From Nocardia sp. NBC_00416 (GTDB lineage: Bacteria > Actinomycetota > Actinomycetes > Mycobacteriales > Mycobacteriaceae), in the NCBI RefSeq assembly GCF_036032445.1, contig NZ_CP107932.1, positions 2,296,501-2,360,500 of the forward strand: 64,000 nucleotides of DNA, given 5' to 3'. The notes beneath the pieces are model-generated. The model had not been told where the DNA came from and ran no database searches. It saw only the letters and a program-made list of their open reading frames with translations. The translations under genes and the position numbers were made by a program. How positions within the stretch are numbered: the stretch's first letter is position 1; each line of letters starts with the position of its first letter. Shown here piece by piece: positions 34,782-43,427 of this stretch.

Positions 34782-36038
34782 ATGAGCATCGTGATCGCCG
34801 GTGCAGGCATCGGCGGCCTGACTGCGGCGCTGAGTCTGCACGAGGCCGGATTCCGGGATATCGGCGTGTACGAGAGCGTCGACACCCTCCGACCGCTCGG
34901 AGTCGGGATCAATCTCCTCCCCCACGCGGTCCGCGAACTCACCGAACTGGGCCTCGGGGAACGAATGGCCGCGCTGGGCGTGGCGCCGGGCACGCTCGCC
35001 TACTACAACCGGCACGGGCAGGAGATCTGGTCCGAACCGCGCGGGCTCGCCGCGGGCTACCACTGGCCACAGTTGTCGGTCCATCGCGGCCGGCTCCAGC
35101 TGGAACTGCTCGCCGCCGTCCGGGAGCGGCTGGGCGCGGATGCCGTCCGCACCGGGCATCGTCTCGTCACCGCCGATCCGTCCGGTATCGCCCGGTTCGA
35201 GACTGCCTCCGGTGCGGTGGATGTGCCCGCGGAGCTGATAGTCGGCGCCGACGGCATCCATTCGGCTATGCGTCGCCGGCACCGGCCCGACGAAGGCGCG
35301 CCGGTATGGAACGGTCTGACGCTGTGGCGTGGCACCGCCCGGGCGCCCGGATTCCTCGACGGCCGCACCATGATCATGGCCGGCGACGCGGAACAGAAGT
35401 TCGTCGCCTACCCGATCGGCGACGCGATCAACTTCATCGCCGAACGGCGAACCGGCGCACGCGGCGGGCACCACGCCGACTGGAACCGCGCCGTCGACCC
35501 GGCGCCGATCATCGAACTGTTCCGGGAGTGGCGGTTCCCGTGGCTGGATGTGCCCGGACTGCTGTCGGCCGCCGACGAGATCCTCGAATACCCCATGGTG
35601 GACCGGGACCCGCTCGACCGGTGGACCGACGGGCGGACCGCATTGCTCGGCGACGCCGCGCATCCGATGTACCCGAACGGTTCCAACGGGGCCTCCCAGG
35701 CCGTGCTGGACGCGCGGACACTCGCGTTCCACCTGGCCACCGCACCCTCCACCGAACAGGGTCTCGCGGCGTACGAGGCGGAACGGCGGCCGGCCACGAC
35801 CGCGCTGGTACTGAGCAATCGCCGGCAGGGACCCGAGCAGGTCATGGTGCTCGCTCACGAACGGGCCCCCGACGGGTTCGCGCACATCCACGATGTCGTC
35901 TCGCCGCAGGAACTCACCGAGATCGCCACCGGATACAAGAAGGCGGCCGGATTCCACCCGGACGCGCTCAATGCCCGGCCCTCGCTGACCCCGCCGGCCG
36001 CGGTCCGCACCCTCGGCCCATCCGGGGTGGTTCCGTGA
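34782..36038 (+). CDS. FAD-dependent monooxygenase (PhzS/salicylate-hydroxylase-like)
   Basis: The 418-residue class A flavoprotein monooxygenase has the N-terminal GAGIGGLTAALSLHEAGF, the middle VGADGIHSAMRRR (DG motif) and LLGDAAHPMYPNGSNGASQA (GD motif). It should hydroxylate a small aromatic or quinoid substrate using NAD(P)H and O2. The stop overlaps the MarR start as GTGA. The following CocE/NonD hydrolase and DUF3237 protein suggest a joint degradation or modification pathway. Confidence 0.92.
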   Translation: MSIVIAGAGIGGLTAALSLHEAGFRDIGVYESVDTLRPLGVGINLLPHAVRELTELGLGERMAALGVAPGTLAYYNRHGQEIWSEPRGLAAGYHWPQLSVHRGRLQLELLAAVRERLGADAVRTGHRLVTADPSGIARFETASGAVDVPAELIVGADGIHSAMRRRHRPDEGAPVWNGLTLWRGTARAPGFLDGRTMIMAGDAEQKFVAYPIGDAINFIAERRTGARGGHHADWNRAVDPAPIIELFREWRFPWLDVPGLLSAADEILEYPMVDRDPLDRWTDGRTALLGDAAHPMYPNGSNGASQAVLDARTLAFHLATAPSTEQGLAAYEAERRPATTALVLSNRRQGPEQVMVLAHERAPDGFAHIHDVVSPQELTEIATGYKKAAGFHPDALNARPSLTPPAAVRTLGPSGVVP

Positions 36039-36496
36039 CCGCGCTCGATCCGGCGCGGCTGGCCGCGGTGATCTCACCGTTGCGCCGCACACTGCTCACC
36101 GCCGCCCGGGCCGTCGAACGGCTGCCGGAGATCCCGGACGCGCAGATCGAGATCATCCGGGCACTGCCCCGGGGCAGCGTCACCACATCGGGTGAACTCG
36201 CCGGGCGGCTCGGCCTGAGCCGCTCCACCGTCAGCAATCTGCTCACCGCCATGGAGGCGAGCGGGCTCATCGAGCGCCGCCCCCGCCCGGGCGATCGCCG
36301 CCGTATCGAGATCCGCACTACCGCGCGCGCCCGTGATCTCTTCGACCGTTTCGACCTGGCAAGCAGCGCCCTGGTCACCGATGCCGCGGCGACTCTCGAC
36401 CCGGCAGACCGCGCCGCCCTGGCCGCCGCCCTCCCCGCACTCGAACACCTGCGCGAAGCCCTGCAGCGACTCCATATCCCAGAGGACACCGAATGA
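36035..36496 (+). CDS. MarR-family regulator within the monooxygenase operon
   Basis: The 153-residue protein has a central winged helix (GSVTTSGELAGRLGLSRSTV, then SNLLTAMEASGLIERRPRPG, then DRRRIEIRTTARARDLFDRF) and helical ends for dimerisation. It starts with GTG at 36035 inside the monooxygenase stop and overlaps the hydrolase start by four bases. Its position in the operon suggests autoregulation through the palindrome at 34759. Confidence 0.9.
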   Translation: MTALDPARLAAVISPLRRTLLTAARAVERLPEIPDAQIEIIRALPRGSVTTSGELAGRLGLSRSTVSNLLTAMEASGLIERRPRPGDRRRIEIRTTARARDLFDRFDLASSALVTDAAATLDPADRAALAAALPALEHLREALQRLHIPEDTE

Positions 36497-38178
36497 ACGT
36501 AGTGCGCCGGCGCGTCTCCCGATGGATACAGGCGCGGACCATCGAAGGACTCGTCCCCGGCCCGTACGACATCACGATCCGGAAAGGCCTGCGCGTCCCG
36601 ATGGACGACGGTGTCGAACTCCTCGCCGACCTCATCACACCGATCGGCGATACCGATCCGCGCCGGCCGACGATCGTGATCCGAGGCCCGTACGGCAGAA
36701 GCGGGCCGGTCGCGGGTCAGGCCCGGGCGCTGGCCCGGGAAGGGTTCCCGGTGCTGTTCCAGAGCTGCCGGGGAACGTGGGGGTCCGGTGGTGTCTTCAC
36801 CCCGCAGATCGACGAGCAGCGCGACGGTATCGCGACCCACCGCTGGGTGCGCAAACAGCCGTGGGCCACCGGCGCGGTGGTGACTTTCGGGCCCAGCTAT
36901 ATGGGTTTCACCCAGTGGGCGGTGGCGGCGAAACTCCAGCGGGAGGATCCGGCCACTGCGCCGGACGCGCTCTGCCTGGTCACCACCATGCCCGACTTCG
37001 GCGAGATCACCTGGGAAAACGCCGCGTTCTCGCTGCGCAACGCACTGGGTTGGACGCAGATGATGGACCGGATGATCCATCGCGAACTGTTCTCGATGAT
37101 CCTGGGCCAACTGCGCCCGGACCCCGCGCTGCGCAAGGCTTTCGATGTGCTGCCGCTGTCCGACGGTGACGTGGCCGCGAACGGCCGCCGCGTGCACTGG
37201 TACCAGGACTGGGTCGGCCACGAGCGGCTCACCGACGACTACTGGACCCAGCAGTCGTATACCGCGTCGATTCCCGACGTCACCGCGCCCGTCTACATGA
37301 TCACCGGCTGGTACGACATCTTCCTCCCGTCGCAGCTGCGCAATTACGCCCAGCTCGTCGCGGCGGGACGGCCGCCGCGGCTCACCCTCGGCCCGTGGGG
37401 TCATCTGTCCCGGGGAATGGGCGCGCCGACGATCCGCGAAACGGTCGGTTTCCTCGACGAGCACTTCACCGCAGCGCCGAGCGAGCGGGCGGCGCCCGTC
37501 CGCGCGTACCGCACCGGCGCCGGGCAGTGGCACGACCTCCCGTCCTGGCCGCCGCCCGGCACGACGACCGATTCGCTCACCCTGCAGAGCGGGGGCGGGC
37601 TCGGATCCGGCCTGCCCGACGGCGGTGTCACCAGGTATGTCTACGACCCCGCCGATCCCACCCCGGCCCTCGGCGGTCCCAGCCTGCAACCGAAATCGGG
37701 CCCGGTCGACAACGCGGCCCATGAGCGCCGCGCCGATGTGACGGTGTTCCGCGGTGACCCGCTACCCGCCCCGGTCACCGTCGCCGGCGAGCCGGTGGCC
37801 CGGATCCGGTTCCGCTCGTCGCAGCCCAGCGCGGACCTCTTCGTCCGGATCTGCGATGTGCATCCGGACGGACGGTCGATGACCGTCTGCGACGGTATCC
37901 GCCGTATCGGCGGCAGCGCCGCGGCCGCCACCGACCCGCGGCCGGACCCGGACGGGTTCCGGGAGATCGATATCGCGCTGTGGCCCACCTTCCACCGCTT
38001 CGCGGCCGGTCACCGCATCAGCGTGCAGATCAGCTCCGGTGCGCACCCCCGGTACGCCCGCAACCCGGGGTCCGGCGAGCCGGCCGCCGCCGCGACCACC
38101 ACGCACCGCGCCACCCAAGAGATCTCACACGACCCGGCGGCGCCGTCCCGAATCGATCTCCCGGTGTGGGCGCCGTGA
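36493..38178 (+). CDS. CocE/NonD-type acyl hydrolase
   Basis: The 561-residue protein resembles X-Pro dipeptidyl-peptidase/cocaine-esterase-like hydrolases. An alpha/beta-hydrolase core holds the nucleophile Ser135 in FGPSYMG, with acid and His in TGWYDIFLPSQLRNY and GPWGHLSRG. The C-terminal jelly-roll domain includes VARIRFRSSQPSADLFVRI and HRISVQISSGAHPRYARNPG. No signal peptide is found. It probably hydrolyses an ester or amide product of the monooxygenase pathway (inference). Confidence 0.9.
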   Translation: MNVVRRRVSRWIQARTIEGLVPGPYDITIRKGLRVPMDDGVELLADLITPIGDTDPRRPTIVIRGPYGRSGPVAGQARALAREGFPVLFQSCRGTWGSGGVFTPQIDEQRDGIATHRWVRKQPWATGAVVTFGPSYMGFTQWAVAAKLQREDPATAPDALCLVTTMPDFGEITWENAAFSLRNALGWTQMMDRMIHRELFSMILGQLRPDPALRKAFDVLPLSDGDVAANGRRVHWYQDWVGHERLTDDYWTQQSYTASIPDVTAPVYMITGWYDIFLPSQLRNYAQLVAAGRPPRLTLGPWGHLSRGMGAPTIRETVGFLDEHFTAAPSERAAPVRAYRTGAGQWHDLPSWPPPGTTTDSLTLQSGGGLGSGLPDGGVTRYVYDPADPTPALGGPSLQPKSGPVDNAAHERRADVTVFRGDPLPAPVTVAGEPVARIRFRSSQPSADLFVRICDVHPDGRSMTVCDGIRRIGGSAAAATDPRPDPDGFREIDIALWPTFHRFAAGHRISVQISSGAHPRYARNPGSGEPAAAATTTHRATQEISHDPAAPSRIDLPVWAP

Positions 38179-38233
38179 TCGCCCGACGGCCGGCGCCCAT
38201 CACGAACAGCACACATCGTCGAGGGAGCACACC

Positions 38234-38698
38234 ATGACCGCCCCGCCCGTGCCCGGACTGGAGTTCGCGTTCCAGGTGGAAGCGCGGCTCGGGCCGCCGG
38301 AGGACCACGGCGTGACCCGCGCCGGACACCGCCGGGTGGTACCGATCGTCGGCGGTTCGATGACCGGCCTGGTCGAGGCGCGGGTGCTGCCCGGCGGCGC
38401 GGACTGGCAGCTGATCCGCCCGGACGGCGCGATCGAGATCGATACTCGCTACTCGGCGCAAACGGCCGCGGGCGCGCATATCTATATCCGTACCTTCGGG
38501 GTGCGCAGTGGCCCGCCGGAGGTGCTGGAGGCGTTGCTGCGCGGCGACCCGGTCGACCCGGCCGAATACTACTTCCGGCTCGGTGTGCAGCTGGAGACCG
38601 CAGACGCGGGCCTCGCGGAACTGGAGCGGTCCCTCTTCGTGGCGTCGGCGATCCGGGAAGCGAATACGGTCCGCTACAACGCTTATCGCGTCACCTGA
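38234..38698 (+). CDS. DUF3237 protein
   Basis: The 154-residue protein has the DUF3237 landmarks IVGGSMTGLVEARVLPGGAD, WQLIRPDGAIEIDTRYSAQT and the near-terminal AEYYFRLGVQLETA. The family forms a lipocalin-like beta-barrel of unknown function, often beside aromatic-degradation genes. It sits 55 bp after the CocE/NonD gene with its own GAGGGAG site and probably ends this operon. An inverted repeat lies downstream. Confidence 0.88.
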   Translation: MTAPPVPGLEFAFQVEARLGPPEDHGVTRAGHRRVVPIVGGSMTGLVEARVLPGGADWQLIRPDGAIEIDTRYSAQTAAGAHIYIRTFGVRSGPPEVLEALLRGDPVDPAEYYFRLGVQLETADAGLAELERSLFVASAIREANTVRYNAYRVT

Positions 38699-38764
38699 CC
38701 GCGCCGCACTCGGCTACCGAAGTAGTCGGACGTCGTCGATGACCGTCCGGCGCGGATCTGTCCA

Positions 38765-38811
38765 CCGTCCCGGCGGCACCCGCACACTGGTGCGCGAGCC
38801 TCCCGGGACGG
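38765..38811. terminator. Inverted repeat between convergent genes
   Basis: CCGTCCCGG (38765-38773) and CCGGGACGG (38803-38811) form perfect 9-bp arms around a 29-base loop. It lies between the DUF3237 stop and the stop of the minus-strand hypothetical gene. The long loop and missing U run make termination activity uncertain. Confidence 0.4.
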
Positions 38812-38838
38812 CACCGGGTGGCCCGTGTGGGACAGGTA

Positions 38839-40002
38839 TCAGAACGCGACCGCGACCTCGGTGAGACGTGCGAAGACCGTGGGGTCGGGCCAGGCCCCGG
38901 TGCGATACCGCGGCGGGTGCACGCCGGGCATCGGGACGATTCCGGTGATGTCGACCGCCGTCTCGAACGGCACCTGGATCGAGCGGTCCTCATCCTCGGT
39001 CGCGAACGCGATGAGATCGGCCACCGGCAGCGCGGCATCGACCCCCTCACCCCAGACCGCGACGGTGTGGATGCCGTCCTCGCGCTCGGCCACCATCAAG
39101 CTGCCGACGAAGATCGCCTCGAGGTCCGCCTCGTAACGCTCCTCCAGCCACTGCTGCTGAGCTCCGTACTCGACACTGGCCAGCACGGCGCGAGCCCGCG
39201 CCACCTCCGCGTCGTTCGGGGTCGACACCCAGTCCAAGGGGATCACCAGGCCGGATTCGTCGAGGGTGTATCCCTGCGGCGAGAGCGGGCGGGAGGCGTC
39301 GCGGTACTCCTGTTCCACCGCTTCGAAGGCCTCGGACAACAGCTCCGGATCGCCGGGAACGACGATCAACGTCCGCTGATCCGGGATGAAAGCGACCGGC
39401 GGGTGCTCGAAGTTCGCGGTGGACAGGAGCAGCCAATCCGAGACGAGAATCCACGACGACAGATAGTCGGGCTCGTCGACCTCGATTTTCACGATGCCGT
39501 CGTTCGGCAGCTCCATCGGCGGCACCACCGCGGCCAAATTCTCCCTGGCCACCGTCAATGCCTCCTCCGCGGTGACGCCCCATGCGGCGAGCTTCGAATC
39601 ATCGGGAAAGCTGATGACATCCGGGTAGTCGACGGCCAGCAGCTCGTCCACGAACGGGAACAGGGGACGCCGCACTCGCGAACCGGAGTCGTCGAGCGCG
39701 TAGGTCGAACACCGCAGCACCGGCCGCAGCAGCGGCCGGACCTCCTCCCAGCTTTCGGGCGCCGCGGTGGGTGTCACCAGTGCGGGGATGATCCGGGACA
39801 ACCACTCCTCGGTTTCCTCCGGCGATCGCTCGCGCGTCTCGTCGAAGAGATTCGCGAGGTGGAGAACAGCGTCGGCGCCGTCGTAGCGCACGGCGAATTC
39901 GTCGGCGTCGTAGGAGGCGTCGTCCACTCCGGCGGCTCGCATATGCCCGAATACCTGTAATGCGAAATCTCGCCGTTCCCGGCCGTCGTCGATATTCGTC
40001 AT
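38839..40002 (-). CDS. Conserved hypothetical protein, acidic
   Basis: The 387-residue protein is acidic, with no signal peptide or membrane segment. Recognisable pieces are LLAVDYPDVISFPDDSKLAA and LPVADLIAFATEDEDRSIQV, which I cannot tie to a named domain. ATG at 40002 is used; GTG at 40020 is possible, and neither has a clear ribosome site. It is a single gene between convergent and divergent neighbours. Codon bias matches a genuine gene. Confidence 0.8.
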   Translation of the reverse strand: MTNIDDGRERRDFALQVFGHMRAAGVDDASYDADEFAVRYDGADAVLHLANLFDETRERSPEETEEWLSRIIPALVTPTAAPESWEEVRPLLRPVLRCSTYALDDSGSRVRRPLFPFVDELLAVDYPDVISFPDDSKLAAWGVTAEEALTVARENLAAVVPPMELPNDGIVKIEVDEPDYLSSWILVSDWLLLSTANFEHPPVAFIPDQRTLIVVPGDPELLSEAFEAVEQEYRDASRPLSPQGYTLDESGLVIPLDWVSTPNDAEVARARAVLASVEYGAQQQWLEERYEADLEAIFVGSLMVAEREDGIHTVAVWGEGVDAALPVADLIAFATEDEDRSIQVPFETAVDITGIVPMPGVHPPRYRTGAWPDPTVFARLTEVAVAF

Positions 40003-40235
40003 CTGAAGGAGCGACCTCACAATTCACGTCTTCTGAGTCCGGGCAGGAAGCGCGAACCCTACCGGAAGTCGGCGCCCGGGCGCCGTCACTGTTCCCAGCT
40101 CCGGCGCCTCCGAAGGAAATCGTCCGCGCCGCCGACACGACAGCCACCGGCGCGCGTATTCCGCTGGATACGCGCCGGCGTCGCGTACGGTCGGGACAAC
40201 GGGGCCGTTCGGGTCCCCCCGGCAGAAGGACGCCG

Positions 40236-40367
40236 ATGTCCGATAAATCTCCGCGTGGTGCCACGTCGAAGAAGTCCGGAAAGTCCCTGAAGGAAAAGCG
40301 AGCGGACAAGAAGGCCAAGGCCGTCAAGAAGTCCGCGGGCGAGCCCGCTCTCGAGCCCAAGAGCTAG
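40236..40367 (+). CDS. Small basic Lys-rich protein
   Basis: The 43-residue protein opens MSDKSPRGATSKKSGKSLKE and continues with a Lys/Ala helix and a short acidic end. AGAAGGA stands five bases before the ATG. Short proteins with this MSDKSPR/KKSGKSLKEKRA pattern are common in actinobacteria and of unknown function; nucleic-acid contact is likely from charge alone. Its last four bases overlap the 3' end of the convergent M20 gene. Confidence 0.75.
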   Translation: MSDKSPRGATSKKSGKSLKEKRADKKAKAVKKSAGEPALEPKS

Positions 40368-41581
40368 CCGGCCCCGGCAGCGGCCGGGCCGATATTCGCG
40401 AGCGTGCGCAACCGCGCGATGGTCCATTCGGTCTCGAAGCGCACCCCGCGGGCGATCACGGCGTCGTCGAACACCGCGAACGGCGAGTGGTTCGACGGCG
40501 CCGTCGCCGGGTCGCGGTCCGGCGGGCAGGCGCCGAGCAGGACGAACGCACCCGGGACCCGGTCCAGGAACCAGGAGAAGTCCTCGGATGCGGTGCAGGG
40601 CCTGTCCATTACCTCCACCGCGCCGTGCCCGAACTGGCGCCGGGCGGTGGCGATGGCGAAATCCGCCTCGTCGTCCGCGCTGACGGTCGGGATCGCGACC
40701 TCCGTCAATTCCACCGACGCCGCCACATCGTGGGTGCCGGCGACACCGTGCGCCACCCGGGAGATCAGCGCGCGCAGCCGCGCCGAGTCTGCGGTGGTGA
40801 ACGCCCGCGCCGTACCACCGACCCGGGCCGTATCGGGGATGACATTGCCGCTGTGGCCGCCCACGATCTGCCCGACCGTCGCGACAACCGGGGTGAGCAT
40901 GCCGAAGGACCTGGTGATCGCGGTCTGCAGGGCCGAGACGAATTCCGCGGCGGCGACGATCGGGTCGCGCGCGGTCTGCGGCGCCGAACCGTGTCCGCCG
41001 CTGCCCGCGAAGTCGACGGTGAACGCGTTCGACGCCGACATCATCGCGCCGCGACGCATTCCGAACACCGCGTGCGGCAGATCGTAGGAGAACACGTGCA
41101 GGCCCAGCGCGGCATCGACGCGCCGCCCCGCGGCATCGAGGACCCCTTCCGCCAGCATCGCCAGGGCGCCGCCCCAGTTCTCCTCCCCGGGCTGGAACAC
41201 GAACACCACGTCCCCGGCCAGCTCGTCGCGGCGGACGGCGAGCCGGTGGGCCGCGCCGACCAGGATCGCCATGTGCAGGTCGTGGCCGCAGGCGTGCATG
41301 GCGCCGTTGGCGGCGGCATAGTCCAGCCCGGTGGCCTCGACCACTGGGAGCGCGTCCATATCCGACCTGACCAGGACCGTGGGGCGCAGCGCAGCCGGGG
41401 CCGCGCCGCCGCGCAGGACAGCGGTGACCGAGGTCGTGGCCGTACCCGTGGATATCTCGAGGTCGAGGCCGTCGAGCGCGCGCAGGATCCGGGCCTGGGT
41501 CCACGGCAGCCGGATCCCCACCTCCGGGTTGCGGTGCAGGTCTCGACGCAACAGGATCAGATCGGCGATCGAAACGGTCAC
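40364..41581 (-). CDS. M20-family amidohydrolase (hippurate-hydrolase-like)
   Basis: The 405-residue enzyme shows LRRDLHRNPEVG, the metal-binding series RSDMDALPV, GAMHACGHDLHM, FQPGEENWGG and the late TASEDFSWFL, with the dimerisation insert GSGGHGSAPQTARDP. It should remove an acyl group from an N-acyl amino acid or related amide, in the cytoplasm. GTG at 41581 is the start. It is divergent from the first DapA-like gene by 49 bp, which places it in the same catabolic region. Confidence 0.92.
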   Translation of the reverse strand: MTVSIADLILLRRDLHRNPEVGIRLPWTQARILRALDGLDLEISTGTATTSVTAVLRGGAAPAALRPTVLVRSDMDALPVVEATGLDYAAANGAMHACGHDLHMAILVGAAHRLAVRRDELAGDVVFVFQPGEENWGGALAMLAEGVLDAAGRRVDAALGLHVFSYDLPHAVFGMRRGAMMSASNAFTVDFAGSGGHGSAPQTARDPIVAAAEFVSALQTAITRSFGMLTPVVATVGQIVGGHSGNVIPDTARVGGTARAFTTADSARLRALISRVAHGVAGTHDVAASVELTEVAIPTVSADDEADFAIATARRQFGHGAVEVMDRPCTASEDFSWFLDRVPGAFVLLGACPPDRDPATAPSNHSPFAVFDDAVIARGVRFETEWTIARLRTLANIGPAAAGAG

Positions 41582-41630
41582 GGGTCACTCCTCGTTCGGG
41601 TGGCGTTCTGGAATGGATAGGGTTGGCGGC

Positions 41631-42539
41631 ATGGAGTGGTTCGGGCAAGCGCGCGAGTGGGCGGGGCAGGCACGCGGCCGCCTGTACGCGGCCCCCGCCA
41701 CACCGTTCGACGCGTCGGGCGCCGCCCGGCCCGAATTCGCGACCGAGTACTTCCGCGCGCTGGTCGCGGCCGGAGCCGATGGTCTGGCGATTGCCGCCCA
41801 CACCGGCCGCGGACCGCATCTGTCCGCTCCCGTACGCACGGAGTTGATCCGCACGGCCCGGCGCGCCGGCGCCGCGACGGTCGCCGGTGTCGAGAACGCC
41901 GCGGAGGTCGCGGTGGCGGCGGCCGCGGGCGCCGAAGCGGTCCTGGTGTTCCCGGTACCGGGCGACACCTCGTCGGTGCTGCGTCGGCTCGACGAACTCT
42001 GGGCGGCGGCCGAACTGCCGCTGATCGCGTTCGACCTGTACACCGCGCCCTATCCGGACGCGACCTTTGCCGCGATCGTGGAGCACCCCGCGGTGGCGGC
42101 GGTAAAACTCGCCCGGCTCTCGGAGGCCATCGCGTGCCAGGACCGGATCGCCCTGGTCCGCGACCGCGGCAAACTCGCCGTCACCGGTGAAGACCGCATG
42201 TTCGGCGCCTCGCTGACCTGGGGCGCCGAGACCGCGCTCGTCGGCATCGCCGCCGCCGCGGTGGGTCTCACCCGCGCCGTGCTCGATACCTTCTCCGGCT
42301 CCGATCTCCCTGCTTTCCGCGAGGCCACTCGGCGGCTCGACGCGTTCGCGGCGACGACCTTCCGGGAACCTTTCGACGGGTACGTCCAGCGTATGGCCTG
42401 GATCGCGGGGGCCGAGGGCCTGCTGCCGCCGGACCTGCTGACCGACCCCTACGCTCCCCCGCTTCCGCACGACGAGAAAGCCCGTGTCCTGGCCGCCTTC
42501 GGCCGGCTCGCGTCCGATCAGCCCGCCCGCGCGAGCTGA
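41631..42539 (+). CDS. DapA-family lyase/aldolase (first copy)
   Basis: This 302-residue TIM-barrel protein has RLYAAPATPFDASGA at the N-terminus, a Tyr in LIAFDLYTAPYP and the Schiff-base Lys in AAVKLARLSEA (GIKD in classical members). The G-T-T/S-G motif of true dihydrodipicolinate synthases reads IAAHTGRGP, so a different 2-oxo acid or aldehyde is expected. ATG at 41631 is used; one six codons earlier is possible. It ends 22 bases inside the convergent oxidoreductase gene. Confidence 0.88.
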   Translation: MEWFGQAREWAGQARGRLYAAPATPFDASGAARPEFATEYFRALVAAGADGLAIAAHTGRGPHLSAPVRTELIRTARRAGAATVAGVENAAEVAVAAAAGAEAVLVFPVPGDTSSVLRRLDELWAAAELPLIAFDLYTAPYPDATFAAIVEHPAVAAVKLARLSEAIACQDRIALVRDRGKLAVTGEDRMFGASLTWGAETALVGIAAAAVGLTRAVLDTFSGSDLPAFREATRRLDAFAATTFREPFDGYVQRMAWIAGAEGLLPPDLLTDPYAPPLPHDEKARVLAAFGRLASDQPARAS

Positions 42540-43417
42540 GCCGCCACCAGCGTCGTCCGCGCCACCGCGCGGCTGCGCTCCCACGGCACCGGCGACGGTG
42601 CGCCCTCGGCCATCGCGAGCGCCGCGCGCAGACAGTCGACGTAACCGAGATCGTCCGAACCGTCCAGCGCGGTCCGCCGCACTCCCGACTCGGTGTGCAC
42701 CACCACCTCGTAGGCCTCTCCGGTTCCGGCCCCGACGATGTCCACGCTGACGGGCACTCCCCCGTCGGCGACGGCGTGCAGAGCCACGACGTTCTCCGAT
42801 ATCGACCGGCTGCCCGGCAGCCGCGCCGCCACACCGCCCCGGGGCGTGATCGCGCGCCCGAGGACGGCATCGAGCATTTCCCAGGCGTGCAGCCCCATCG
42901 AGACCGCCGTTCCGCCGCCGTCGTCCGGGTCGTCCTGCCAACGGCGTTTCGGGGTGGTGAAGATATCGATGCCGTGCCGCACCGAGACGTGCACCGCGAT
43001 CGGTTGCTCGCCGTCGAGTTCGTTCGCGAGCGCACGTACCCGGGGTGCGAACCGCAGCACCGAGGAGGTGAGGAATCGGTCCGGCCGGATGCCCACCGCC
43101 GCGTCGAGGTCGGCCAGGGCCGCGGCGCTCGCCGCCGGGACCTTGTTGAGAAAGCAGGCGGTGCCGCGATCGAGTACCGCCGCCACCACCGCGGCGATCC
43201 GCCCCGGCCGCGGTGTCACGATCACCACGTCCGGGCCCCAGTCGAGCAGCCCGGCAAGGGTGTCGTGTGCTGTCGCGGACCACTCCCGGACGAAGTCCGC
43301 GCGCCGGGAGTGGTCGTCGGCATCCCAGACGGCCAGTTCGGTCACCCCGAGCGCCCGCGCGTTGCGCGCGTCGCTGAACGGGTGCGAATGGGCTACGCCC
43401 GCGAAACCGATACGCAT
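42518..43417 (-). CDS. Gfo/Idh/MocA-family oxidoreductase
   Basis: The 299-residue NAD(P)-dependent enzyme opens with MRIGFAGVAHSHPFSDARNA. The EKP motif that carries the catalytic Lys reads NKVP (CFLNKVPAA), so Lys is kept and the Glu is changed. The C-terminal domain shows GGGTAVSMGLHAWEMLDAVL. It is the last gene of the minus-strand operon, ten bases after the transporter, with GAAGGAG before its ATG. It would act on a sugar-like alcohol or lactone. Confidence 0.87.
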   Translation of the reverse strand: MRIGFAGVAHSHPFSDARNARALGVTELAVWDADDHSRRADFVREWSATAHDTLAGLLDWGPDVVIVTPRPGRIAAVVAAVLDRGTACFLNKVPAASAAALADLDAAVGIRPDRFLTSSVLRFAPRVRALANELDGEQPIAVHVSVRHGIDIFTTPKRRWQDDPDDGGGTAVSMGLHAWEMLDAVLGRAITPRGGVAARLPGSRSISENVVALHAVADGGVPVSVDIVGAGTGEAYEVVVHTESGVRRTALDGSDDLGYVDCLRAALAMAEGAPSPVPWERSRAVARTTLVAAQLARAG

Positions 43418-43427
43418 ACGCGCTCCT

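Noticed and set aside
40086..43283. Minus-strand open frame of 1065 codons
   Set aside because: It crosses four genes on both strands and its translation is Arg/Gly repeats typical of GC-rich shadows.
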